NCBI GenBank assembly: GCA_964492105.1
Contig: CAZBJB010000024.1
Location: 1 to 22,091 of the forward strand
Direction: 5' to 3'
DNA: 22,091 bases
From: JAUZQZ01 sp964492105
Lineage (GTDB): Bacteria; Pseudomonadota; Zetaproteobacteria; Mariprofundales; Mariprofundaceae
Shown: piece by piece, positions 7,667 through 15,194 of the stretch
Numbering within the stretch: position 1 is the first letter of the stretch
Layout: each line of letters opens with the position of its first letter
Notes under the pieces: model-generated
Seen by the model: only the letters and a program-made list of their open reading frames with translations
The model's database searches: none
What the model was told of the DNA's origin: nothing
Program-made: the position numbers and the translations under genes

Positions 7667-8941
7667 CTATTTTTTCCTTCTGCCGTGTATCCCGTGGGGA
7701 ACAGTGGTGGCTTTTAATCGGGCAGATGATGCAGGGGATAATCGTACCGTTATTTTAACTACGCCACCGGAGCAGCGTTGATGAAGAACACGTCCATGCG
7801 CATGGCAGTAAGCCAGGGTTTTACCGTCAGTCGCATCCACCGTCAGGGTGACTTCCTCCATTTGCGCTTCCAGCCAGTCGCGCAATACATCCATCAACGC
7901 ATCAATACCCACGCCCGTCAGGGCTGAAAGCGCCACGCGGCTGCCATCAATATTCCGCAAGATACGAGACTGCACCCGCGGCGCCAGATCGGTTTTATTC
8001 CATACTTCAATGATCGGCGGCATGGCATCGCCTTCCAGGCCGATTTCGCGCAGGGTGGCCTCCACGACTTTGCCCTGTTCGCGTACTTGCGCGTCGGCCG
8101 CATCGCGTACATGCATAATAAGATCGGCTTCAATCACCTCTTCCAGCGTGGCACGGAAGGCTTCAACCAGTTCATGCGGCAATTCCCGCACGAAACCAAC
8201 CGTGTCAGACAGCATCAATTGATGTCCCCCATCCAGTTCCAGCTTACGTAAGGTCGGGTCCAGTGTCGCAAATAACTGGTTGGCGGCATACACGTCGGAT
8301 CCGGTCAGACGATTGAATAATGTGGATTTTCCCGCATTGGTGTAACCCACCAACGCCACGGTCGGGATGTTTTTACGCTTACGCCCCACCCGCTGGGTTG
8401 CGCGCATCCGCCGAACTCTTGACAGATCCTTCTCCAGCTGCCGGATACGAATACGGATCATCCGCCGGTCCAGTTCGATCTGCCGTTCGCCCGGACCGCC
8501 GAGAAAGCCGGAACCGCCACGTTGCCGTTCCAGATGCGTCCATGAGCGTACCAGGCGGCTGATCTGGTAATTGAGGCTGGCCAGTTCCACCTGCAATGAA
8601 CCTTCCCGGGTGCGGGCGCGAGCGGCAAAAATTTCCAGAATCAGGCCGGCGCGATCCACCACTTTGACATTCCATGCCTTCTCAAGGTTCCGTTGCTGCA
8701 CCGGTGACAGCGGATGATCCACGAAGATGACTGTTGCGTCGTGCTCGGTCGCCTTGCATCGAATATCCTCCATCTGCCCCCGTCCGAACAGGGTGGCGGC
8801 AAGGGGTCTGCGAACCGACAGGCAAATGGACTCGCACAAATCACAATCGCTGGCCGTGACCAGCTGGTCGAATTCTTCGGCCCGTGCATGCCATGCCGCC
8901 GGCCCGCGCTTTAAACTGGCTAATTCGGGATGGATGGACAT
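7667..8941 (-). CDS. hflX: Ribosome-associated GTPase HflX
   Basis: This 424-residue GTPase of the Obg-HflX superfamily splits stalled 70S ribosomes after heat or antibiotic stress. The N-terminal HflX domain includes FGRGQMEDI (52-60), VIFVDHPLSPVQQRNLEKA (71-89) and the LILEIFAARARTREGSLQVEL segment. The glycine-rich linker GGPGERQIELDRR (148-160) precedes the G domain with GYTNAGKST (G1, 199-207), a G3 of the form DTVGF (245-249) and NKTD (G4). The open frame extends upstream to 9166, but that part is read from repeat DNA. ATG 8941 has AAGGA 7 bases upstream and gives the usual family length. ATG 8983 is possible but has no ribosome site. The next gene upstream is miaA, 367 bases away, with no hfq between. 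Confidence 0.92.
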   Translation of the reverse strand: MSIHPELASLKRGPAAWHARAEEFDQLVTASDCDLCESICLSVRRPLAATLFGRGQMEDIRCKATEHDATVIFVDHPLSPVQQRNLEKAWNVKVVDRAGLILEIFAARARTREGSLQVELASLNYQISRLVRSWTHLERQRGGSGFLGGPGERQIELDRRMIRIRIRQLEKDLSRVRRMRATQRVGRKRKNIPTVALVGYTNAGKSTLFNRLTGSDVYAANQLFATLDPTLRKLELDGGHQLMLSDTVGFVRELPHELVEAFRATLEEVIEADLIMHVRDAADAQVREQGKVVEATLREIGLEGDAMPPIIEVWNKTDLAPRVQSRILRNIDGSRVALSALTGVGIDALMDVLRDWLEAQMEEVTLTVDATDGKTLAYCHAHGRVLHQRCSGGVVKITVRLSPASSARLKATTVPHGIHGRRKK

Positions 8942-9034
8942 CACGACATCCTTGCCCGGTGGCGCTTCCCATGATCCGCTCATCAAAGCCGAAACATCTT
9001 TACCACGGAGGGCACGGAGAATGCAGAGACATAC

Positions 9035-9225
9035 GAGCCAACTGCAAAACTCTGGGTGGATGAGCGGCCTGTCTGTGCGTGAACACACGCAGACAGGCAA
9101 TCCCACTTTAAATCTATTTTCGGGATGGAATGAACTGCATGGTGGCTCCATGGAGCGAAATTCCAACTCGGAAATGGGCCAAAGTGAGGTAGCCGACCGC
9201 CGCTCACGCGTCTTTCAATTGACTC
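9035..9225. mobile_element. MITE-like element, copy 1 (GAGCC...TGCAAAACTC family)
   Basis: This copy starts with GAGCCAACTGCAAAACTC and aligns with the copy at 21597-21757 as far as CGCTCA (9206), with about 14 differences over ~142 bases, apart from a 30-base insertion at 9069-9098. Its right end (9207-9225) is diverged and only loosely resembles the terminal repeat, so mobility of this copy is doubtful. No transposase is encoded. Small open frames in it give similar peptides in both copies (LPHFGPFPS...), which follows from DNA homology and is not proof of a gene. Confidence 0.72.
9068..9098. repeat. Hairpin inserted within MITE-like copy 1
   Basis: GCCTGTCT, GT bulge, GCGTG, AACA loop, CACGC and AGACAGGC form a 13-bp stem. 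The 30 bases 9069-9098 are absent from the copy at 21597-21757, where GAGCGGC runs directly into AATCCC. Confidence 0.75.
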
Positions 9226-9308
9226 ATACAACAACCAATTTGCATATATCAAGCCAGTTATGGCCTCCTTCCCTGTGTTCCTTCCGTGCTCTCCGTGGTC
9301 GACGTCTG

Positions 9309-10214
9309 TCATGTGGCTAATGCCTCGATGATGCGCGGTGCAAGTTGATCCGCGTTACCCCGCACAGCATCCGGCGTCTGATGGGAAAACCATGTACGCT
9401 GGCGCTTGGCATAACGTCGTGTTGCCGTGATGCCTGCATCCATGGCGTCCGGCAACGGGCATTCCCCATGTACATGTGCCAGCAATTGACGGTAGCCCAC
9501 GGCGCGCATGGCAGGGTGCGTGCCAGGCAAGCGCAGTGAATCAAGCCATCGAACCTCATCCATCCAACCTGCATCCAGCATGGACTGAAAACGGCGCGCA
9601 ATGCGCTGGCGTAATACATCGCGTGGCATGTCCGCTACGAACACCGGGCAATGGATATCGGGCTTATGCGTCCAGCCTTGCGATTGCCATGCGCTTAAGG
9701 GTTTTCCGGTGCTTTCAAACACACACAGGGCACGCATGATGCGCTGGGTGTCACCCGGTTTAAGGCGCACGGCCATTTCCGCATCCTTTTCCTGAAGAAT
9801 TTGGTACAAGGCCGCTGTTCCATGCATGTTTTCAACGGCCTGAAACTGCTCGCGCACACCTGCCTGCTCCGGTGGAATATCGGAGATCTCTTCGATCAAC
9901 GCCTTCAGGTACAGTCCCGTGCCACCTACAATCAGCGGGATTCGTCCAACCCGGTTCTCCTCCCGAATGATGGTTGTGGCATACGCAGCCCAGCGTGCGG
10001 CAGAGAATAAACCGGGTAGGATGCAACAATCCAGCATGGCGTGCGGGACGCGTGATTGTTCCTCCGGGCTGGCCTTGGCCGTACCGATATCCAGTTTCCG
10101 ATATACCTGCATGGAGTCGCAGCATACAATGGATGTGTTGCATTGCTCCGCAATGCATATGGCCAGATCAGATTTTCCCGTTCCCGTTGGTCCCATCAGG
10201 GCAATGGCATTCAT
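9309..10214 (-). CDS. miaA: tRNA dimethylallyltransferase MiaA
   Basis: This 301-residue enzyme transfers dimethylallyl from DMAPP to N6 of A37 in tRNAs that read UNN codons. Motifs are P-loop GPTGTGKS (8-15), DSMQVYRKLDIGTAK (33-47), GGTGLYLKAL (about 97-106), a RAVGYRQLL segment and TRRYAKRQRTWF near residue 270. Length is normal for the family. The ATG shares four bases (ATGA) with the mutL stop, so the two are probably translated together, as in many gammaproteobacteria. The usual downstream partner hfq is absent. Confidence 0.95.
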   Translation of the reverse strand: MNAIALMGPTGTGKSDLAICIAEQCNTSIVCCDSMQVYRKLDIGTAKASPEEQSRVPHAMLDCCILPGLFSAARWAAYATTIIREENRVGRIPLIVGGTGLYLKALIEEISDIPPEQAGVREQFQAVENMHGTAALYQILQEKDAEMAVRLKPGDTQRIMRALCVFESTGKPLSAWQSQGWTHKPDIHCPVFVADMPRDVLRQRIARRFQSMLDAGWMDEVRWLDSLRLPGTHPAMRAVGYRQLLAHVHGECPLPDAMDAGITATRRYAKRQRTWFSHQTPDAVRGNADQLAPRIIEALAT

Positions 10215-11995
10215 TCCCCGCGCCCGAACAGGCGATCCAGATTACTTAAGGACAGTTTCACATACGTGGGACGCCCGTGGTTACATTGGGCAATATTCGG
10301 TGTTCTTTCCATGTTACGGAGCAGGGACTCCTGTTCCTCCAGTCCAAGGATACGTCCTGACCTGATGGAACTCTTGCAGGCGCGGTTGCCCAGCCAGCGC
10401 TCCAGCACACGTCCATATCCTTCCGCATCGGTTCCAATACACATCATGGATTGGGTCAACTCCGAGAGAAGTTCCACGGGCGATTCGTCATGCACGATGG
10501 CAGGCATGGCGGTAATGGTGAAACACTCCTCGCCTTTTACCTCAATCTCAAATCCGAAGTGAGGCAGATCATCGGTATGATCGTGCAGCCATGCGCTTGT
10601 TTTTGCATCCGGTTGCCATGGATCTGGTGTAAGCAGGTATTGCCGGGCCAGTGTTCCCCGCAGTAACTGTTGCTTGAATTTCTCATACTGAATGCGCTCT
10701 GCCGCCGCGTGTTGATCGACCAGAATCACACCGTCTTCGGTTTGTGCAAGGATGTAACAACGGTGGATCTGTGCCAGGGGCGTGCCCAGATTCAATGCCG
10801 CGTCAGCGGATGCCTGATATTCAGGTCCTTCCGGCTCAGTGAGGCCGTCTGCCGCAAGTGGAGCGGAAAAGAGATGGCGCAGGGTCGTGAGGGCAGCCGG
10901 CGCGTGAGGGCTCGCTCCTGACGTATTACGCGCTTGCGGCCGGGTGGAGGCATGCATGTTCCGTAAGGCCTGCTCGGCGGGCATGGACGAAACAGTTTGT
11001 CCCATGTGTTCAATGGCGGCGCGGGCGCATGCGATGACAGCCGCGCGCACTTCCCGGGGATGCCTGAAACGCACTTCGCGTTTGGCCGGATGGACGTTAA
11101 CATCTACCATCGCCGGATCCATCTCAATCCATACGACGGCCTGTGGGAACCGGCCATGGAACAGCACATCGCGGTAGCCGGTTTTCAACGCTGAAATCAG
11201 TTGCCTGTCATACACGACGCGGCCATTGATAGAGAAATACATACGCCCGGCATTGCGATGATGGTGCGTGGGTAAACCAAAAAAACCATCCACATGGACA
11301 CCCTCGTGTTCAAGCTGCCATGGGTGCCGGTTTTCCGCGAATTCCTTGCCCATGACGGTGATGATGCGTGCCTCGCGTGATTGACCGGCGGGCGTATCCA
11401 GCCGCCGTTTGCCATCGCAATCCAGCAGCAGGCCAACCCTCCCGTTCGCCAGCGCCAATGCGCGGAGTGTTTCGAGTATGACTGCCTCTTCCGTGCGATC
11501 CGTGCGCAGAAACCGGAGGCGCGCGGGCGTATTGAAAAACAGGTCACGAACGCGCACCCGTGTTCCATGCCGGGGCGAGGCAGGCCGGGCATCTTCTTTC
11601 GCGGCGCCTTCCAGCGTGATCCTTATGCCTGCCGGCGCGCTTTCCCGTGCGGTATGTATTTCCAGGCGGCTGACGGAGGCAATGGAGGGTAGCGCTTCAC
11701 CGCGGAAGCCATGGCTGGCAATGGTGTGCAATTCTTCAGCCGTTGATAGCTTGCTGGTGGCATGGCGTTTGAGCGCAAGCCGTGCATCGGCATCGCCCAT
11801 ACCACACCCATCGTCATCCACCTCAATCAGCTTCTTCCCCGCCTGTTCGATACGCACGCGGATATGTGTCGCGCCTGCATCCAGACTGTTTTCAACCAGT
11901 TCCTTGACGATAGAGGCGGGACGCTCCACCACTTCACCCGCCGCGATCTGGTTGGCGACGGCAGGTGGCAGCACATGAATGGTGGTTTCCGGCAT
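10211..11995 (-). CDS. mutL: DNA mismatch repair protein MutL with endonuclease motifs
   Basis: This 594-residue GHKL ATPase couples MutS mismatch recognition to strand removal. The N-terminal ATPase shows ELVENSLDAG (32-41), DDGCGM (61-66), KRHATSKL (76-83), HGFRGEAL (95-102) and VDVNVHPAKREVRF (297-310). A low-complexity linker spans about 340-400. The C-terminal domain carries DQHA-x2-E-x4-E (427-438), ACK (539-541), CNHGRP (571-576) and FGR (590-592), the metal-site motifs of MutL proteins that nick DNA themselves. E. coli MutL, which relies on MutH, lacks these. A nicking MutL and a MutH-independent host are therefore predicted. It is divergent from rpoZ across 112 bases and overlaps miaA by four bases. 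Confidence 0.95.
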   Translation of the reverse strand: MPETTIHVLPPAVANQIAAGEVVERPASIVKELVENSLDAGATHIRVRIEQAGKKLIEVDDDGCGMGDADARLALKRHATSKLSTAEELHTIASHGFRGEALPSIASVSRLEIHTARESAPAGIRITLEGAAKEDARPASPRHGTRVRVRDLFFNTPARLRFLRTDRTEEAVILETLRALALANGRVGLLLDCDGKRRLDTPAGQSREARIITVMGKEFAENRHPWQLEHEGVHVDGFFGLPTHHHRNAGRMYFSINGRVVYDRQLISALKTGYRDVLFHGRFPQAVVWIEMDPAMVDVNVHPAKREVRFRHPREVRAAVIACARAAIEHMGQTVSSMPAEQALRNMHASTRPQARNTSGASPHAPAALTTLRHLFSAPLAADGLTEPEGPEYQASADAALNLGTPLAQIHRCYILAQTEDGVILVDQHAAAERIQYEKFKQQLLRGTLARQYLLTPDPWQPDAKTSAWLHDHTDDLPHFGFEIEVKGEECFTITAMPAIVHDESPVELLSELTQSMMCIGTDAEGYGRVLERWLGNRACKSSIRSGRILGLEEQESLLRNMERTPNIAQCNHGRPTYVKLSLSNLDRLFGRGE

Positions 11996-12107
11996 GGCGC
12001 TATTTCACCATGAAGTGACGGATAGGCAAGCTTCTCTTTCCGGGCCGGTAGCATTTATGAATCATTCGGGCTAGGCTTGAAGACACTTTCAGGAGGTATT
12101 GATCAAT

Positions 12108-12371
12108 ATGGCACGTGTGACTGTAGAAGACTGTATCCGTTATTATCCGAACCGCTTTGAGATGGTGCTGCTGGCAACACACAGGGCGCGCCAGCTGTTA
12201 AAGGGTATGCCATCCGAGATTGAAGATGATGAAATACACAAGCCTGCGGTACAGGCCCTGAGGGAGTTGGGCGACGGGCACCTCACCTGGGAGCGGGTGT
12301 ATGATCTTGAAGAACGTGAACGCCAGCGTTTGATGGCAGCGGAAGTCGCGGGAGATGAAGAGCAATCCTGA
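12108..12371 (+). CDS. rpoZ: RNA polymerase omega subunit
   Basis: This 87-residue protein begins MARVTVEDCIRYYPNRFEMVLLATHRARQ, matching the conserved N-terminal half of omega, which helps assemble RNA polymerase by clamping the beta-prime C-terminus. KPAVQALRELGDG (about 45-57) is the second conserved block. The acidic tail is typical. ATG 12108 is preceded by AGGAGG at 12091-12096. An in-frame TTG at 12099 is too close to that site. spoT follows 134 bases later in the same direction, as in many proteobacteria. A weak CAAGAC/GTCTTG stem (12373-12392) lies just after the stop, with no T run. Confidence 0.93.
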   Translation: MARVTVEDCIRYYPNRFEMVLLATHRARQLLKGMPSEIEDDEIHKPAVQALRELGDGHLTWERVYDLEERERQRLMAAEVAGDEEQS

Positions 12372-12505
12372 CCAAGACGGGGCCAGGTCTTGAATCCGGC
12401 TTTGTCCGCTGTATTCTCTTTGGCAATGCGGGGTATTACTGTCACGAAAGCATTTGATTCCACGGCATATGCGGAAATAAGGGTGGTGTCCCCGCATGTT
12501 CAGTC

Positions 12506-14641
12506 GTGAGCCGTATTTTTGAGATTACGGATAAGGTCCGGTCACATGATCCCAGAGCTGACATTGATCTGATTAATCGCGCCTATGTATTTGCGGCGCA
12601 TGCGCATGCGAATCAGAAACGCAGTTCCGGTGAACCCTATTTAACCCATCCACTGGCTGTCGCCAATATACTGGCCAGCCTCCGGCTGGATGATAAGAGC
12701 ATTATTACGGGGCTGCTGCACGATACCGTGGAAGATACCAGCGTGACCCTGAAGGATATCCAGTCCGGTTTTGGTGAGGACGTCGCTCGCCTGGTCGATG
12801 GCGTGACCAAGATAGGAAAAATTCATTTCCCGTCCAGTGAACATAAACAGGCGGAGAATTTCCGTAAAATGATTCTGGCTACGGCCAGGGATATTCGCGT
12901 GTTACTGGTGAAGCTGGCTGACCGCTTGCACAATATGCGTACGTTGGGGTTCCTTCCAAAACGAAAGCGGGAAGCTATTTCGGAGGAAACCATGCAATTG
13001 TATGCCCCGCTGGCGCATCGGCTTGGTATCCATTGGCTGAGTCAGGAATTGGAGGACATGGCCTTTTCGTACCTTGATCCAGAGTCCTACAAAGCGATTT
13101 CCGGTTCCCTGGCCGGACATCTGGAGGGCTTGAATCAGACGCGCGAACGGTTGGAGCGCATTCTGCAGGAAGCAGTAAACCGGAAGGGCGTGCCGGCACG
13201 CGTACAGGGCCGCATGAAGCATTTGTACAGCCTGCATCGCAAAATGGAACGCAAACAACTCGACTTCGATGATATCTATGATCTGGTTGCGTTCCGGGTC
13301 ATTGTTGAGGATATGCCCGCCTGCTATCAAGCCCTGGGGGTGATTCACAGCCTGTACCGACCGGTGCCGGGCCGCTTCAAGGATTATATCGCGCTTCCCA
13401 AGCCGAATGGCTATCAGTCTCTGCACACCTCTATTATCGGCCCTGATCATTTCCGTCTGGAAGTTCAAATACGTACCGAGGACATGCACCGTCACGCCGA
13501 AGATGGCGTGGCCGCGCACTGGCTATACAAGGATGGTGCGTCGGGTGAGGAAGAAAAACGCAATTTTCAGTGGCTAAAACAATTGGCTGATCTGATACGG
13601 GAAAGCGATCAGCCCGGTGAATTTCTGGAAACGGTGCGTCTTGATCTGTTTGTGCAGGAAGTCTACGTATTCAGCCGGGATGGCGATTTGTTCGCTCTGC
13701 CCCGGGGTGCGATGCCGCTTGATTTCGCCTATGCCGTTCATACCGACGTGGGTAATCATTGTACGGGTGTGCGCATTAATAGTCAGCAGGCGGATTTCCA
13801 GGCCCATTTGCATAATGGCGATCAGGTCGAGGTGTTGACCAACGCCGAGCAGACGCCCAGTCGCAGGTGGTTGCAGTATGTGCGCACGCCACGGGCGAGG
13901 CAGGCCATACGGCAATGGTTCCGGCGTACGGAAAGAGAGGCCAGTGTGCGTGTGGGGCGCGAAATCTTGGATAAAATTTTCGGTAAAAAAGCAAAATTGA
14001 CACCGCAATTTTTATCCTCCATGGCGTGCGAGAATGTGGAAGAATTGCAGGCGCATCTTGGCCGTGGCGATATTGCCATGGACAAACTGCTGGATGCAGC
14101 CCCAATGGGACAGATCAAGGGCTTAAAGCTACAGGGCACGAAGCAGGGGCTGATTCATGCCGCCGAATGCTGCCGCCCCCTGCCGGGGGATATCGTACTT
14201 GGTTGTTTTCAGCAGGGACAGGGCATGGTGGTTCATCACCAGAATTGCCGTTATGCGGGGGAAGGACGGGATGAAATGTGGGTCGACGTCAAGTGGGCGC
14301 CTGACTCGGGTAAGCTGTACCCGACCCTGTTGGAGATTAAGACCCGGAACAGAAGGGGAATGTTATCCGCCGTTTCCGGTTCCATCGCGCAATGCGGCGG
14401 TGAAATCGAGGATCTGCATATTCATCAACTGGTTGGATCGATGACGACATTATCCATCCTCGTGGAGGTTTCTGATCGTGTCCACCTGGCGAATGTCATG
14501 CGGGCCATACGCCGGGTGGGTGATGTGGTTACGGTGAAGCGCGCGATGGAGAAGCGTACCGAACGCAAGGCCAGGGCCGGGATTAGACACACAATCAGGG
14601 CCATGATGCGTAAAGGTATAACACGGCCTTCTTCAAGCTAA
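12506..14641 (+). CDS. spoT: Bifunctional (p)ppGpp synthetase/hydrolase SpoT
   Basis: This 711-residue RelA/SpoT protein makes and degrades the stringent-response alarmone (p)ppGpp. The HD hydrolase domain has an intact HDTVED (72-77) and KLADRLHNMRT (136-146). The synthetase domain has GRMKHLYSLHRKM (235-247), DIYDLVAFRVIV (256-267) and RFKD (290-293), the sequence associated with bifunctional enzymes rather than the ExDD of RelA. TGS (about 385-447), a Cys/His region (CCRPLPGD at 555-562 and HHQNC at 577-581) and a C-terminal ACT domain (about 603-682) follow. Both activities look intact. GTG at 12506 is the only start that gives the family N-terminus, and I see no clear ribosome site before it, so its expression may be low or coupled. 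Confidence 0.94.
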   Translation: MSRIFEITDKVRSHDPRADIDLINRAYVFAAHAHANQKRSSGEPYLTHPLAVANILASLRLDDKSIITGLLHDTVEDTSVTLKDIQSGFGEDVARLVDGVTKIGKIHFPSSEHKQAENFRKMILATARDIRVLLVKLADRLHNMRTLGFLPKRKREAISEETMQLYAPLAHRLGIHWLSQELEDMAFSYLDPESYKAISGSLAGHLEGLNQTRERLERILQEAVNRKGVPARVQGRMKHLYSLHRKMERKQLDFDDIYDLVAFRVIVEDMPACYQALGVIHSLYRPVPGRFKDYIALPKPNGYQSLHTSIIGPDHFRLEVQIRTEDMHRHAEDGVAAHWLYKDGASGEEEKRNFQWLKQLADLIRESDQPGEFLETVRLDLFVQEVYVFSRDGDLFALPRGAMPLDFAYAVHTDVGNHCTGVRINSQQADFQAHLHNGDQVEVLTNAEQTPSRRWLQYVRTPRARQAIRQWFRRTEREASVRVGREILDKIFGKKAKLTPQFLSSMACENVEELQAHLGRGDIAMDKLLDAAPMGQIKGLKLQGTKQGLIHAAECCRPLPGDIVLGCFQQGQGMVVHHQNCRYAGEGRDEMWVDVKWAPDSGKLYPTLLEIKTRNRRGMLSAVSGSIAQCGGEIEDLHIHQLVGSMTTLSILVEVSDRVHLANVMRAIRRVGDVVTVKRAMEKRTERKARAGIRHTIRAMMRKGITRPSSS

Positions 14642-14681
14642 CGTGTGCTTCGTGCCGCTGCCCCGCTTCCGTCCGGAAGTC

Positions 14682-14707
14682 ACAAAATCAACACGTTACG
14701 ATTTTGT
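14682..14707. repeat. Inverted repeat between spoT and ridA
   Basis: ACAAAATC (14682-14689) and GATTTTGT (14700-14707) can pair with a 10-base loop, just after a smaller CTTCC/GGAAG stem (14666-14679). No T run follows, so a terminator is not clear. It could be an operator or a mild attenuator. Confidence 0.35.
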
Positions 14708-14765
14708 CACTGAAGAGAGAGAATGCTGAATTGATACCATATTTGTTCAAGGAGTGTGCCAAAAA

Positions 14766-15194
14766 ATGAGCGCATTAATATCCGTGTACAGTGATCGGGC
14801 ACCCGGGGCGACAGGGCCCTATAGCCAGGCCGTCAGGTGTGGTGATATACTGTATCTCTCCGGCCAGATTGGGCTGGTTCCCGAAACGGGGGAACTGGTG
14901 GGAGATGATTTGAAATCCCAGGCCTTGCAGGTGATGTGTAACCTTGAGGCGGTATTGCATGAGGCGGGAACTGCAACATCGGGCATTATTAAAGCCGGTA
15001 TTTATTTGACGGATATAGATGATTTTCCTGAACTCAACCAGCTATACGCCGACTGGTTGGGGGATAAACATCGACCGGCGCGAGCGACGGTTGCCGTGGC
15101 GGCGCTACCCATGGGTGCCCGTATTGAAATAGATTTGATTGCCCGCATACCGGAGTTACAAGGGAACCGTTTTCTCTTCAGGACGAACGCGTGA
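14766..15194 (+). CDS. ridA: RidA-family enamine/imine deaminase
   Basis: This 142-residue member of the YjgF/YER057c/UK114 family hydrolyses reactive 2-aminoacrylate-type enamines and protects pyridoxal-phosphate enzymes. Conserved features are GATGPYSQAV (about 14-23), LYLSGQIGLVPETG and the active-site block RPARATVAVAALP with the substrate-binding Arg, then ARIEIDLIA. ATG 14766 has AAGGAG (14749-14754) 11 bases upstream. The GTG at 14754 lies inside that site and is rejected. The tail after IDLIARIPE is about 13 residues longer than usual. Its TGA stop overlaps the GTG start of the next gene (GTGA), so the glycosyltransferase operon appears to be translated from the same message. Confidence 0.92.
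   Translation: MSALISVYSDRAPGATGPYSQAVRCGDILYLSGQIGLVPETGELVGDDLKSQALQVMCNLEAVLHEAGTATSGIIKAGIYLTDIDDFPELNQLYADWLGDKHRPARATVAVAALPMGARIEIDLIARIPELQGNRFLFRTNA

Larger units (their letters stand above)
9002..9299. repeat. Inverted CCACGGAG-type repeat arms flanking a MITE-like copy
   Basis: The left arm ACCACGGAGGGCACGGAG (9002-9019) and the right arm CTTCCGTGCTCTCCGTGGT (9281-9299) are inverted copies differing at a few positions. Such purine-rich CCACGGAG dyads are familiar as dispersed intergenic repeats in environmental bacteria. Here the MITE-like element lies between the arms, as if it had inserted into the loop. Confidence 0.65.
8942..9308. other. Repeat-filled miaA-hflX intergenic region, without hfq
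   Basis: These 367 bases hold no supportable gene. They contain an outer CCACGGAG-type inverted repeat pair (9002-9019 and 9281-9299), a MITE-like element inside it (9035-9225) and a hairpin inside that element (9068-9098). No frame on either strand encodes an Hfq-like small protein. Small open frames here are read through the repeats. Confidence 0.8.

Noticed and set aside
8944..9166. N-terminal extension of the hflX frame (75 extra residues)
   Set aside because: It is read through the MITE-like and CCACGGAG repeats, has no family match and lacks a ribosome site, whereas ATG 8941 has a well-placed AAGGA.
8983..9312. 109-residue minus-strand frame with LPHFGPFPS-type peptide
   Set aside because: The similar peptide at 21557-21739 comes from the shared repeat DNA; the frame gains its start and end from flanking repeats.
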